Assembly: GCA_963663145.1 (NCBI GenBank)
Contig: OY760134.1
Coordinates: forward strand, 1,240,001-1,304,000
DNA length: 64,000 nucleotides
Reading direction: 5' to 3'
Source: Azotimanducus sp963663145
GTDB lineage: Bacteria > Pseudomonadota > Gammaproteobacteria > Pseudomonadales > Azotimanducaceae
This document shows positions 26,699 through 35,429 of this stretch, in pieces. Position 1 is the first letter of the stretch. Each line of letters opens with the position of its first letter. The notes beneath the pieces are model-generated. The model was not told the origin of the DNA and searched no databases. It saw only the letters and a program-made list of their open reading frames with translations. A program made the position numbers and the translations under genes.

Positions 26699-27262
26699 AT
26701 GAATCTCCCGAACGTGCTTTCCCTACTTCGCTTGGCGGCGGTGCCGCTCATGGTGGTTGCCTATTTGTTGCCGCTTGAATGGTCCGGGATCTTGGCCGCG
26801 GTCGTTTTCGGGCTTGCTTCTCTGACCGATCTATTGGACGGGTATTTGGCACGTCGGCTGGGACAAGAAACCATTCTTGGCGCTTTTCTGGATCCGGTGG
26901 CGGACAAGGTGCTCACCGCGACAGCACTGGTGATGCTCATAGGTGTTCACGGCAATCTATGGATTACCTTGCCGGGCGTCGTCATCATTGGCCGAGAAAT
27001 ACTGGTCAGTGCGCTGCGCGAGTGGATGGCGGAAATGAATCGGCGCGGAATAGTGCGGGTGAACACGCTCGGCAAACTCAAGACGCTTATGCAGATGCTA
27101 GCCATCGGTGTGCTCTTGGTGGCGGACCCCGCACCGGAACATCCGCTCACTCTGCTGGGCTACGCGCTGTTGGTGGTGTCGGCGGTCTTCACCCTCTGGT
27201 CGATGCTGCAGTACTTACGGGTCGCTTGGCCAACGCTCATTTCGGGGAAAGGGCCGAGGTAA
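26699..27262 (+). CDS. pgsA: CDP-diacylglycerol-glycerol-3-phosphate 3-phosphatidyltransferase
   Basis: An inner-membrane enzyme making phosphatidylglycerol phosphate, the precursor of PG and cardiolipin. The 187-residue protein begins MNLPNVLSLLRLAAVPLM and contains the CDP-alcohol phosphotransferase motif D-x2-D-G-x2-A-R...G-x3-D-x3-D as DLLDGYLARRLGQETILGAFLDPVADK (read in parts at about residues 42-68). Several transmembrane helices surround it. Probably in one operon with uvrC. Confidence 0.95.
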   Translation: MNLPNVLSLLRLAAVPLMVVAYLLPLEWSGILAAVVFGLASLTDLLDGYLARRLGQETILGAFLDPVADKVLTATALVMLIGVHGNLWITLPGVVIIGREILVSALREWMAEMNRRGIVRVNTLGKLKTLMQMLAIGVLLVADPAPEHPLTLLGYALLVVSAVFTLWSMLQYLRVAWPTLISGKGPR

Positions 27263-27311
27263 GGGTCGGAACGAAAAGAACTCGTCTCCAAGGGGGAGTG
27301 ACAACCTGAGT

Positions 27312-28010
27312 TCAATCTAAGCGCATGCGGTTTGGGTAGTCCGTGAAGATGCCTTTGACTCCGAGATCGCGCAGTTCCGCCATTCGCGTGAAGTTATTAA
27401 CTGTATAAACAAACACTTGAAAGCCTGACGCGAGAACCTGTTTGACGTACGAGCGCGTGGCGATCGATTCGTGGAGGTGAATCGACCATGCCTTGAGTGC
27501 CGCCGCCTCTTGCAAGGCATTCATTCTTGCTTCTCTTGTTAATAGCCCTAAACGTACAGAATCGAGCCGTTTACCAAGACCGCTCTGGAGCGCACGAAGT
27601 TCGCGCACTTCAAACGAGGAAACAATGACCTCTTGGCGAAGACTGTTGGAGCGCAGATGCTCGGCGCAGGGTCCGCCTGTGCCAGGCCCTTTCAGCTCGA
27701 TGTTGATGCCTGTCGAATCCCGCAAGCAGTTGGAGACTTCGGCGAGCTCCGGCACGCACTGTCCTTCACCAGCGTCGAGCCGCCTCAATTCGGCCCAAGA
27801 GATGTCCTTGAGTTTTCCTTCGCCGTTGGTCGTTCGTTCAAGGGAATCGTCATGAAACACGGCGAGATGTCCATCCACCAATTGGATGTCGAATTCAATC
27901 GCGTCTACCCCAAGGCGATCGGCAAGTGTGAACCCCGCGATTGTGTTCTCCGGCGCAAGACCCGCAGCACCGCGATGACCAATGATCACAAAGTCTGCCG
28001 TGAAGCCCAT
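27312..28010 (-). CDS. ugpQ: Glycerophosphodiester phosphodiesterase
   Basis: Hydrolyses glycerophosphodiesters to glycerol-3-phosphate and an alcohol. It has 232 residues, with the active-site HRGAAGLAPENT motif near residue 12, EFDIQLVDGHLAVFHDDSLERTT (metal-binding Glu/Asp and second His) and the late VYTVN motif typical of cytoplasmic UgpQ-type enzymes. No signal peptide is seen. Its start codon is only 12 bp from the divergent dnaX start. Confidence 0.93.
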   Translation of the reverse strand: MGFTADFVIIGHRGAAGLAPENTIAGFTLADRLGVDAIEFDIQLVDGHLAVFHDDSLERTTNGEGKLKDISWAELRRLDAGEGQCVPELAEVSNCLRDSTGINIELKGPGTGGPCAEHLRSNSLRQEVIVSSFEVRELRALQSGLGKRLDSVRLGLLTREARMNALQEAAALKAWSIHLHESIATRSYVKQVLASGFQVFVYTVNNFTRMAELRDLGVKGIFTDYPNRMRLD

Positions 28011-28022
28011 ACAATAGACGCT

Positions 28023-29651
28023 ATGACGTATGAGGTACTGGCTCGTCGATTACGCCCGCGGAGCTTTGATGAGCTGATCGGACAAGAGCATGTGGTGCGC
28101 GTGCTGCGCCACGCGCTTGATCATGCTCGGCTTCATCATGCATATCTCTTTACCGGAACCCGCGGTGTCGGCAAGACCACCATAGCGCGGATTCTTGCGA
28201 AATGCATGAATTGTGAACAGGGCGTCACGGCTGAGCCCTGTTTGGAATGTTCAAGCTGCCAAGAAATTTCCGAAGGCAGATTTCCAGACTTGGTTGAGGT
28301 CGATGCGGCATCTCGAACACGGGTGGAACAGACGAGAGAGCTTCTCGAAAACGTGCCTTATGCCCCCACACGGGGACGTTTCAAGGTGTATCTCATTGAC
28401 GAGGTGCACATGCTATCGCAGTCGAGCTTCAATGCGCTCCTAAAGACCTTGGAAGAGCCTCCAGACCATGTGCGCTTTCTACTCGCGACCACCGATGCGA
28501 AGAAAGTGCCCGTGACGGTGCTTTCAAGGTGTTTGCAGCTACAACTCAAAAACCTTCTGCCCGAACGCATCACGCCCTATCTGGAACGCATACTTGAGGC
28601 TGATGGCGTGGGATTCGACAAGGCTTCGGTCGAAGCTCTGGCGCGCGCAGGCCATGGGAGCATGCGTGATGCCCTCTCACTGACCGATCAGGCAATTGCT
28701 TATTGCGGCGGTGCCTTGGCTGCGCAGGATGTATTCGGCATGCTGGGCGCCGTTCGTCAAGAGAGCTTAGATGTCCTCGTCGCCGCGCTGATCAATCAAG
28801 ACGCTTCGGCCACCATGTCGGCCATTGAAGGCCTTTCGGAACTCGGCTTGGATTTTGCGGACGTGCTCGACGAATTGACCCGCATCATTCATCAAGCTGC
28901 GGTTCAGCAAGCGCTTGGAGATGTGCGCGGTTCGTCGAGCGTCGCTCGGTTGGCGGCTTGGGACCCGGCGGACTTACAACTCGCCTACCAGATCGTCATC
29001 ATCGCCGCGCGCGATTTGCCATTGGCGCCCGATCCCCGGTGCGGTTTCGAGATGGCGATGCTTCGCGTGTTGGCCTTTCGACCCGCTGATCGTCTCCCCA
29101 TCGATCAATCAGAGCAGGGTCCCGACGAGTCCGAGCGGCCGCCCTTGAAGGTGGAGCGCGCAGTCGATGGCGGCGAAGCTGCCGAGAGCTTGGTGAAGGC
29201 GAAGTCTCGGAGTGCTCATCCTGATGAAATAGCGCCTGATTCGAATCCGTCTGATCAGGCGCGACTGGACTGGCATGCGCTGGCCGATGCTTTGCAAGCA
29301 GACCCGCTCGTGGTGCAATTGGCGCGCCATGCGTGGTGTGTCGATTGGGATGGTCAGAAGTTGCATCTGGGAGTGGACAAGCAGTACGAACCCAGCGTGG
29401 AACCGGAATCCATACGAGCGCTCAGCGAACTGCTCGCTCGCATGCTCGATGCGCCGATCGAGCTCGAAATCAGCTACGCGCCCCCGCTCGAGGAAACGCC
29501 GGTCGAACGGGATAGACGTATTGAGCAGGGACGCGCTTCCAAGGCGCGGGCGCTTATAGAATCTGACCCCTTTGTGCGCTTTCTCGTCAACGAATTCAAA
29601 GCCACAATAGAATCCGAATCAATTCAACTAGTAGGTGTAAACAATCCGTGA
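28023..29651 (+). CDS. dnaX: DNA polymerase III subunits gamma and tau
   Basis: The clamp-loader ATPase. From the ATG at 28023 (homologues start M(S/T)Y(E/Q)VLAR) it has 542 residues. Walker A is GTRGVGKTT (about 45-53), the zinc-binding cysteines are C64, C73, C76 and C79, Walker B is LIDEVHML, and the sensor/arginine finger is in LSRCLQ. A C-terminal tau-like region follows. No E. coli-type A-rich frameshift heptamer was found, so a separate gamma product is not evident. The 3' end overlaps ybaB by 4 bp. Confidence 0.96.
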   Translation: MTYEVLARRLRPRSFDELIGQEHVVRVLRHALDHARLHHAYLFTGTRGVGKTTIARILAKCMNCEQGVTAEPCLECSSCQEISEGRFPDLVEVDAASRTRVEQTRELLENVPYAPTRGRFKVYLIDEVHMLSQSSFNALLKTLEEPPDHVRFLLATTDAKKVPVTVLSRCLQLQLKNLLPERITPYLERILEADGVGFDKASVEALARAGHGSMRDALSLTDQAIAYCGGALAAQDVFGMLGAVRQESLDVLVAALINQDASATMSAIEGLSELGLDFADVLDELTRIIHQAAVQQALGDVRGSSSVARLAAWDPADLQLAYQIVIIAARDLPLAPDPRCGFEMAMLRVLAFRPADRLPIDQSEQGPDESERPPLKVERAVDGGEAAESLVKAKSRSAHPDEIAPDSNPSDQARLDWHALADALQADPLVVQLARHAWCVDWDGQKLHLGVDKQYEPSVEPESIRALSELLARMLDAPIELEISYAPPLEETPVERDRRIEQGRASKARALIESDPFVRFLVNEFKATIESESIQLVGVNNP

Positions 29652-29959
29652 ACCCGAATGAGATTTTCAAACAACTCAGTGGGATGCAAACGCGCATGAC
29701 CGAACTGCAGGAACAACTCGCCGCGCAAGAATTCGTTGGTGAGGCCGGCGGAGGTTTGGTATGCGTGGTGATCAACGGCAAATCTGAAGCCAAGAAAGTC
29801 ACCATCGATGCGAGCCTAGCCGGTGAAGATTTGGCTGTCATTGCGGATCTGGTCGCGAGCGCATTCAACGCTGCCGCGCGCCAGGTGCAGTCCCAGCAGG
29901 TTGGGCAAATCGGCGATGCCTTGGGGTTGGGAAGTCTACCCGGATTTCCGAAGCTCTGA
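29648..29959 (+). CDS. ybaB: YbaB/EbfC nucleoid-associated protein
   Basis: A small DNA-binding protein of 103 residues with the family core (GLVCVVINGKSEAKKVTID, then a coiled-coil helix and a Gly-rich C-terminus). It starts with GTG overlapping the dnaX stop (GTGA), so translation is coupled. It sits between dnaX and recR, the conserved order. Confidence 0.95.
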   Translation: MNPNEIFKQLSGMQTRMTELQEQLAAQEFVGEAGGGLVCVVINGKSEAKKVTIDASLAGEDLAVIADLVASAFNAAARQVQSQQVGQIGDALGLGSLPGFPKL

Positions 29960-29983
29960 GCCGGCTTTCGAGAAGGGCTGATT

Positions 29984-30583
29984 TTGAGCCAACTGATCGA
30001 GCAGCTCGTCGAGGCGATGCGGATATTGCCGGGCGTGGGGGCGAAGGGTGCGCAACGCATGGTATACCGCTTGCTGTCGCGCGACCGCGAGGCGGGAATA
30101 CGGCTCGCGTCCTTGATGGACCGAACCATGCGCGAAATCGGCGAATGCGGTCAATGCAAGACCTATACCGAGGCGCCGAGATGCGAAATTTGTTCGGATA
30201 CGAGGCGTGACCCGGCATCGCTGTGCGTTGTGGAGAATCCCAGTGACATTCTCGCCATAGAACGGGCTGGCGGCTACAAGGGGCGCTACTTCGTACTGCA
30301 CGGTCACTTGTCGCCACTCGATCGGATTGGGCCGGACGATTTGTCCATTCCGGAACTGCTTGAGCAGGTTTCTGGCGGAGAGGTGGAGGAAGTGATACTC
30401 GCGTGCAGCTCCACGGCCGAGGGCGAGGCGACCGCTTGGTATATTGCGCGGGCGCTCGGTGAAGGCTCTTCGCAAGTTCGCGTGAGCCGCATCGCGCACG
30501 GGATACCCTTGGGAGGAGAACTGGAGTATACCGACGACGGTACGATTCAGCACGCTCTTGTGGGGCGGCGGGAAATGGGTTGA
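29984..30583 (+). CDS. recR: Recombination protein RecR
   Basis: Acts with RecO and RecF to load RecA at gaps. It has 199 residues: helix-hairpin-helix (LPGVGAKGAQRMVYRLL), a C4 zinc finger (CGQCKTYTEAPRCEIC), a Toprim domain (VVENPSDILAIERAGGYKGRYFVLHGHLSPLDRIG) and a C-terminal Walker-like region. It starts with TTG preceded by AGAAGGG. Confidence 0.96.
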   Translation: MSQLIEQLVEAMRILPGVGAKGAQRMVYRLLSRDREAGIRLASLMDRTMREIGECGQCKTYTEAPRCEICSDTRRDPASLCVVENPSDILAIERAGGYKGRYFVLHGHLSPLDRIGPDDLSIPELLEQVSGGEVEEVILACSSTAEGEATAWYIARALGEGSSQVRVSRIAHGIPLGGELEYTDDGTIQHALVGRREMG

Positions 30584-31698
30584 TGCCTAGCCGAGCAACG
30601 CCTTACACCTGGATAGGTCGCGATGAGGGGCTTCGGGAGGCGTGCCACCGATTGGCGCAGGCTGATGTCGTCGCGCTGGACATCGAGTTCATGCGGTTCA
30701 ACACCTACTATCCGCAAGCCGCCCTGTATCAATTGGCATCGGACAGCGAGATTTTTTTGGTAGATGCCGTTGCAGTGCAAGAATATGAGCCACTTGTAGA
30801 CCTGCTTGTTTCGGACGAGATCACAAAGGTGGTTCATGGTGCCGGCGAAGACATGGAGGTCATCCGGACGCATCTTCAGATTGCTCCGAAGCACATGTTC
30901 GATACGCAAGTAGCCGCTTCGGTGGCGGGTCATGGATGGTGTATCGGTTACGCAACGCTTGTCAGCAACTGCTTGGGAGTTGAGCTTTCCAAGCAAGAAC
31001 AGCGAAGTGATTGGCTGACACGCCCTTTGTCCAAGGCGCAAATTCAATACTCGCTGCAAGATGTCGCTTATCTCTTGGATTTGCATGCAATTCTTGAGGC
31101 TGAATTGCGCGCACTGGGTCGTCGCGAATGGTTTGACGAGGAAGTGCCCGTTTGGCTAGAGAGAGAAGAAGCGCTTCCCGAAAACTACTACATCAAACTA
31201 GGTGGAATGCGGCGAATGCGGCCGAGGCAAAGAGCTGTGCTGAGAGCCTTGTGCGAGTGGCGCGAACTCGAGGCACGGCGTCGGAATCGACCGCGCCAAT
31301 GGCTGGTACGAGATGAACATCTGCTTAAACTTGCGCGCAGAGAGGTTCTGGAGGAAACTTCGCTGCTTGAGGATGTCCCAAGAGATGTCGTGCAACGCTA
31401 CGGCCGAGGTCTCAGCAAGGCATTTGCTCAGGGAATGCGTAGCGAATTGCCTCCGGCGATGGCGGAACCCTTGCCGGACGGGTCGAAGGCCATCGTTAAC
31501 GAAATCCTGGCCGAAATCACAAAAATGGCGGCGGAACTCAAGGTGCCGCAAGAACTACTCGGGCGCAGACGAGAAATTGAAAACAGCGTCCGTGAATGGC
31601 TCGTCGAAAATAAGCTATCCGACTACCTTTCGGGGTGGCGGCAGCCAATTCTGTCGCCTCTGTTTGTCAAGAAGCTTGGCCCGCAGCGCGCGGGCTAG
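30583..31698 (+). CDS. rnd: Ribonuclease D
   Basis: A 3'-5' exoribonuclease for tRNA and other small RNA maturation. It has 371 residues from the ATG at 30583, whose A is the last base of the recR stop (TGATG overlap). DEDD exonuclease motifs are visible: DIEFMRFNTYYP, VVHGAGEDMEVI and the SLQDVAYLLDLH region. An HRDC domain follows (about 205-290). Confidence 0.94.
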   Translation: MPSRATPYTWIGRDEGLREACHRLAQADVVALDIEFMRFNTYYPQAALYQLASDSEIFLVDAVAVQEYEPLVDLLVSDEITKVVHGAGEDMEVIRTHLQIAPKHMFDTQVAASVAGHGWCIGYATLVSNCLGVELSKQEQRSDWLTRPLSKAQIQYSLQDVAYLLDLHAILEAELRALGRREWFDEEVPVWLEREEALPENYYIKLGGMRRMRPRQRAVLRALCEWRELEARRRNRPRQWLVRDEHLLKLARREVLEETSLLEDVPRDVVQRYGRGLSKAFAQGMRSELPPAMAEPLPDGSKAIVNEILAEITKMAAELKVPQELLGRRREIENSVREWLVENKLSDYLSGWRQPILSPLFVKKLGPQRAG

Positions 31699-31747
31699 GC
31701 CGTTCGCGAGACGCGTTACACTGGCAACTCCGAGGAATCAACGCCTA

Positions 31748-31924
31748 GTGTTAGTTCGGTTAATCGCTCAAGGAAAAGAATTTCCAGATTGGCACCATTT
31801 GCGTTCCAATGACGCAAATGGCGTATTCGAGGCTAGAATGAGTGTTCGCGGCAGAAGCATTCCGGCGGCATCGGCACATCCGGAAAGCCTTGATGAGATG
31901 GTCGTTACTTGGGTTCACAACTGA
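31748..31924 (+). CDS. Putative small protein after rnd
   Basis: A 58-codon frame from GTG 31748 (MLVRLIAQGKEFPDWHHLRS if started there), ending exactly at a TGA that overlaps the next gene's ATG (TGATG). The same coupling joins recR and rnd upstream. No family recognised. The composition is protein-like (charged, no low-complexity run). Its reality rests on the junction geometry. Confidence 0.5.
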   Translation: MLVRLIAQGKEFPDWHHLRSNDANGVFEARMSVRGRSIPAASAHPESLDEMVVTWVHN

Positions 31925-32280
31925 TGATCGCTTGGAGCATTGTAGGTTTGGGTGCGCTTTTGTGGCTTTCCGCCATATGGTTTTGGCTGCGCCGACCGCA
32001 ATGGTTGCGTTGGTGGCTGGGGCTCTTGATCCCGGTCTGGTGCGTATCGCCCGTGCCCGTTGAGGGCGCCCAGGGTGATGTCGCGCCTGCCGTGATCGCG
32101 GCCTTCTACGAGCTACTGATCAAGTCCGATGGGAATCCCGGCACGGCGATCGCCATACTCGTCATGGGGACGCTGCTGCTGACCTTGGGGGTGGCAGTTG
32201 CCAATATGCTGGCACGATTCTTGGTCAGACGAGGCATCACATTGGCAACACTTGAGAGGCGTTTTCGCCGAAACGATTGA
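31924..32280 (+). CDS. Small membrane protein of unknown function
   Basis: A 118-residue protein with an N-terminal hydrophobic segment (WSIVGLGALLWLSAIWFWL), a second one (WLRWWLGLLIPVWCV), a soluble stretch and a third helix (AIAILVMGTLLLTLGVAVANML), ending in a basic tail. Start taken as ATG 31924 because of the stop/start overlap with the small frame upstream. A TTG at 31909 is the alternative. No family recognised. Confidence 0.65.
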   Translation: MIAWSIVGLGALLWLSAIWFWLRRPQWLRWWLGLLIPVWCVSPVPVEGAQGDVAPAVIAAFYELLIKSDGNPGTAIAILVMGTLLLTLGVAVANMLARFLVRRGITLATLERRFRRND

Positions 32281-32326
32281 ATCCACTCGGAAGCACTGCC
32301 GCGCTTGGGTACAATGCGCCGCTGAG

Positions 32327-32400
32327 GGCTGGGTAGCAAAGTGGTTATGCAGCGGACTGCAACTCCGTTTACGTCGGTTCGAATCCGATCCCAGCCTCCA
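32327..32400 (+). tRNA. tRNA-Cys (GCA)
   Basis: A 74-nt cloverleaf: acceptor GGCTGGG / CCCAGCC, anticodon stem GCGGA/TCCGT with loop CTGCAAC (anticodon GCA at 32359-32361), T-arm TCGG-TTCGAAT-CCGA and encoded CCA. A TACAAT box lies 11 bp upstream. Confidence 0.95.
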
Positions 32401-32443
32401 AACATCGAGGTCTCATTTGACCACCCGCTCGGGAGCATCGGAA

Positions 32444-33304
32444 ATGACCTATGAACAGATCTTGTATGAAGTGAAGGATGGCATTGCGACCATCACACTG
32501 AACCGACCGGAACGGCTGAACGCCTTCACCAGCACCATGCTGCGGGAAACGATTCATGCGCTGGACTGCGTGAATGCCGATGACGAGGTGCGCGTGGCGA
32601 TCGTCACCGGTGCTGGGCGTGCCTTTTGTGCTGGCGCCGACCTTGCTGCCGGGGGCGGGACATTTGATCATTCCAAGGAGGCGATGCCGGCTTCTCAGCA
32701 TCGAGATGGTGGGGGACGCTTAACGCTCGCGCTTTTCAATTGCCTCAAACCGGTCATTTCGGCCTGCAATGGTCCCGCTGTTGGCGTAGGTGCCACCATG
32801 CAGTGCGCCATGGACATACGTCTCGCTTCCGAGCACGCCAAGTATGGCTTCGTGTTCGCACGAAGAGGCATTGTGCCGGAGGCGGCCTCGAGCTGGTTTC
32901 TGCCTCGGATTGTGGGCGTTTCCAAGGCGCTTGAATGGTGCTATTCGGGGAGAATTTTCAATGCGAAAGAGGCCAAGGAAGGAGGGTTTGTTCGCTCAGT
33001 CCATGCGCCTGATGGGCTACTCGATGCGGCGCGCGACATCGCCTTGCAGATCGCGGAGAACACCTCCGCGATTTCTGTGGCGCTCATTCGGCACATGATG
33101 TGGCGTGTGCCGAGCGCGGACCATCCCATGCAAGCGCATAGAATCGACTCTCAAGGCATCTTTCACACAGGAGCTTCGGCGGATGCCGCGGAGGGCGTGA
33201 GCTCTTTTCTTGAGAAGCGGCCGGCAGCATTTCCGGGCCGCGTGAGTCAGGACATGCCGAGCTTTTTCCCTTGGTGGGAGGAGCCAGAGTTTCATTCCGA
33301 CTAA
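32444..33304 (+). CDS. Enoyl-CoA hydratase/isomerase family protein
   Basis: A crotonase-fold acyl-CoA enzyme of 286 residues from the ATG at 32444. The upstream open frame overlaps tRNA-Cys and is not coding. Oxyanion-hole segments are present: VTGAGRAFCAGADL and SACNGPAVGVGATMQCAMDIRLAS. The Glu typical of hydratases appears in VPEAASSW. The reaction could be hydration or isomerisation. A PaaI-type thioesterase follows by 16 bp, suggesting a shared role in acyl-CoA turnover. Confidence 0.9.
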   Translation: MTYEQILYEVKDGIATITLNRPERLNAFTSTMLRETIHALDCVNADDEVRVAIVTGAGRAFCAGADLAAGGGTFDHSKEAMPASQHRDGGGRLTLALFNCLKPVISACNGPAVGVGATMQCAMDIRLASEHAKYGFVFARRGIVPEAASSWFLPRIVGVSKALEWCYSGRIFNAKEAKEGGFVRSVHAPDGLLDAARDIALQIAENTSAISVALIRHMMWRVPSADHPMQAHRIDSQGIFHTGASADAAEGVSSFLEKRPAAFPGRVSQDMPSFFPWWEEPEFHSD

Positions 33305-33320
33305 GGAGTATCGGGAAACA

Positions 33321-33716
33321 TTGAGACCTCCCATTGAGGAAGACGCTGAGGTGCTGCGTCGGCTCGGCATAGAGGTTGACGAGAGAGGGCCAGACGGGAT
33401 CATCAGTCTTAGCCTGCGCGTGGCGGAAGATATGGTGAATGCAAGTGCTCGTTGTCACGGAGGCATCCTCTTCTCACTTGCCGATACGGCTGCGGCCTAT
33501 GCGACCTTCACCGATTGTGGCTACAAGCCTGTCACCGTGGCTGCACAGATCTGCTACCTCAAACCGGCACGGCTGGGCGACCTCGTGTCAGTATCTGCTC
33601 GCGTTCGAGAAGCGACAGCCAAGAAAGCGCATATAGACATCGAGCTGCGGCGGGGTAACGGCGATGAGGCTGAGGTCTTGGCCAAGGCGAAGGCCACCTG
33701 CTTGATGATTTCCTAG
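33321..33716 (+). CDS. PaaI-family hotdog thioesterase
   Basis: A 131-residue hotdog-fold acyl-CoA thioesterase. The signature HGGILFSLADTAAAYA carries the catalytic region, followed by VTVAAQICYLKPARLGDLV. It begins with TTG, with AAGGAG 12 nt upstream overlapping the end of the enoyl-CoA hydratase gene. Probably co-transcribed. The 190 bp after its stop show nothing coding. Confidence 0.87.
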   Translation: MRPPIEEDAEVLRRLGIEVDERGPDGIISLSLRVAEDMVNASARCHGGILFSLADTAAAYATFTDCGYKPVTVAAQICYLKPARLGDLVSVSARVREATAKKAHIDIELRRGNGDEAEVLAKAKATCLMIS

Positions 33717-33905
33717 CTTGAGCCTCTGCGAGCGCGCCGGTATGCCAACTTGTCTAGAGTCGCTAGCGGAAAGTTGCGGTGGGACATCCGTGGACAATGG
33801 GAATTGCGCCAAGCTTGGCAACAGGTCGTGGCATAAGGTGCCGTCGGCGGCAATCATCACAATCATCGAGTACTTGAGTTGACTGGTAGGCTTTGTCGCG
33901 AGTCT

Positions 33906-34760
33906 CTAATCCGCAATGCACGCAGAAGAGACAGGTTCGTTGATGCCCGTCATCCAATTCAGCGTCGGGCCGATTTCATGATGGATCACGAGGTCAGCGA
34001 TGTCGTCCAAGGGCGTTTCTTCGCGGTTGAGAATTGCGAGGCGCGCGCCGCGGCGCTTGGCAAGTTCTGGTAATCCCGCGGCTGGGCGCACAACAAGCGA
34101 TGAACCCACGACCACAAATAGGTCGCATAGGCTGATTTCGCGCTCGGCTCGTTGCATTGCGCGCTTTGGCATGGCTTGCCCAAAAGAGATGGTCGCCGTT
34201 TTGATTAGGCCCCTGCATTCTTCGCAGCTTGATATTTCGCCAAGTTGCTCCCACTGCTCGCGCAAGTAGTCAAGTTCGTATCGTTTGCTGCAAGAAAGGC
34301 AAGTCGCATAGCTGGCATTGCCGTGCAATTCGATTACTTGTGAATCTGGAATGCCCGATGCTTGGTGCAGATTGTCAACATTTTGAGTAATCACCGAACT
34401 TGCCTTTCCCGCGCGTATCAACTGGGCTATGGTCAGATGGCCGATATTGGGTTCAGCGGAATTGAGCTTGTCTCCGTCATCGAACCTTCTCCGCCAAGAT
34501 TCTTGACGCGCCTCGGCTGAATTCAAGAAATCCGAAAACTCGATAGGCTTCATCTTTGACCATACTCCGCCGGGACTTCGAAAATCGGGAATACCTGATT
34601 CCGTACTTATGCCGGCACCCGTGAAGAACACAACTCTCTTCGCGTTTTCGATCATGCGCTTGAGTTGGCGCGCTTTATTGGCTTCTTCAGTCATGTGTTG
34701 TCGCTTTGTCGGAGCTTGAGCCTCCGAACACAGATTGAAAAGGGCGTGAGGGTTTGCCAT
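33906..34760 (-). CDS. NAD-dependent protein deacylase (sirtuin)
   Basis: Removes acetyl or other acyl groups from protein lysines using NAD. Sirtuin motifs are complete: GAGISTESGIPDFRSPGGVW, TQNVDNLHQASG, catalytic His in ELHGN, zinc cysteines CLSC and CEEC, VVVGSSLVVRPAAGLP. It has 284 residues from the longest start. ATG 34694 is equally possible because the first 22 residues precede the conserved fold. It is divergent from a methyltransferase gene. Confidence 0.92.
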   Translation of the reverse strand: MANPHALFNLCSEAQAPTKRQHMTEEANKARQLKRMIENAKRVVFFTGAGISTESGIPDFRSPGGVWSKMKPIEFSDFLNSAEARQESWRRRFDDGDKLNSAEPNIGHLTIAQLIRAGKASSVITQNVDNLHQASGIPDSQVIELHGNASYATCLSCSKRYELDYLREQWEQLGEISSCEECRGLIKTATISFGQAMPKRAMQRAEREISLCDLFVVVGSSLVVRPAAGLPELAKRRGARLAILNREETPLDDIADLVIHHEIGPTLNWMTGINEPVSSACIAD

Positions 34761-34799
34761 AGTGCAGTTGAACGCATCTGGTGTCGAGAGAGTTGAAAT

Positions 34800-35417
34800 A
34801 TGAGTTCATTCTATGACCGAATCATTCTGCCGCGCCTTTTGAATTGTGCCATGTCGCAAAAGCACATGGCTCGGGTGCGTAGCGAAATAGTTCCACAAGT
34901 TTCTGGAAATATTGTAGAAATCGGCTTTGGATCAGGACTGAACCTTGATCACATGGGCAAAGATATCCGGTCAGTGACGGCCATAGATCCATCGGATGGA
35001 TTGCACAGGCTGGCATCCTTTCGGATCGAGCATGCCCCATTTGACGTGATGCATCTGGCGACCTCCGCCGAAGCACTCCCCTGCGATTCGAATAGCTTTG
35101 ATGCGGCGCTCTGTACCTGGAGTTTGTGCACTATTCCCGACCCGCAGGCAGCACTTTCCGAACTGCGCCGAGTTTTGAAGCCCAAGGGGACTTTCGCGTT
35201 CATTGAGCATGGTGCTTCGCCCGATGCCGGTGTCAGGCGCTGGCAAGATCGCATCAATCCCATTTGGCGGCGCATAGGTGGCGGCTGTAATCTGAATCGT
35301 GAGCCCGAGAGTCTGATTCGAGAATCCGGTTTCAAAGTGGCGCACATTCAAGCCGGGTATATCCCCGGACCGCGCATCGCAACCTACACCTACAGAGGCT
35401 TGGCCCAGCTTGCCTGA
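34800..35417 (+). CDS. Class I SAM-dependent methyltransferase
   Basis: A 205-residue methyltransferase with the SAM-binding VEIGFGSGLNLDHM (motif I), an acidic residue in VTAIDPSDGL, and LRRVLKPKGTFAFIEHGASPD (post-III region). It resembles the METTL7/UbiE-like group that methylates small molecules. Substrate unknown. It converges with the GST gene downstream. Confidence 0.88.
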   Translation: MSSFYDRIILPRLLNCAMSQKHMARVRSEIVPQVSGNIVEIGFGSGLNLDHMGKDIRSVTAIDPSDGLHRLASFRIEHAPFDVMHLATSAEALPCDSNSFDAALCTWSLCTIPDPQAALSELRRVLKPKGTFAFIEHGASPDAGVRRWQDRINPIWRRIGGGCNLNREPESLIRESGFKVAHIQAGYIPGPRIATYTYRGLAQLA

Positions 35418-35429
35418 AGCGCCGAGGAG

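Noticed and set aside
28023..29651. Programmed frameshift in dnaX producing gamma
   Set aside because: No A-rich slippery heptamer with a downstream stop was found in the expected region.
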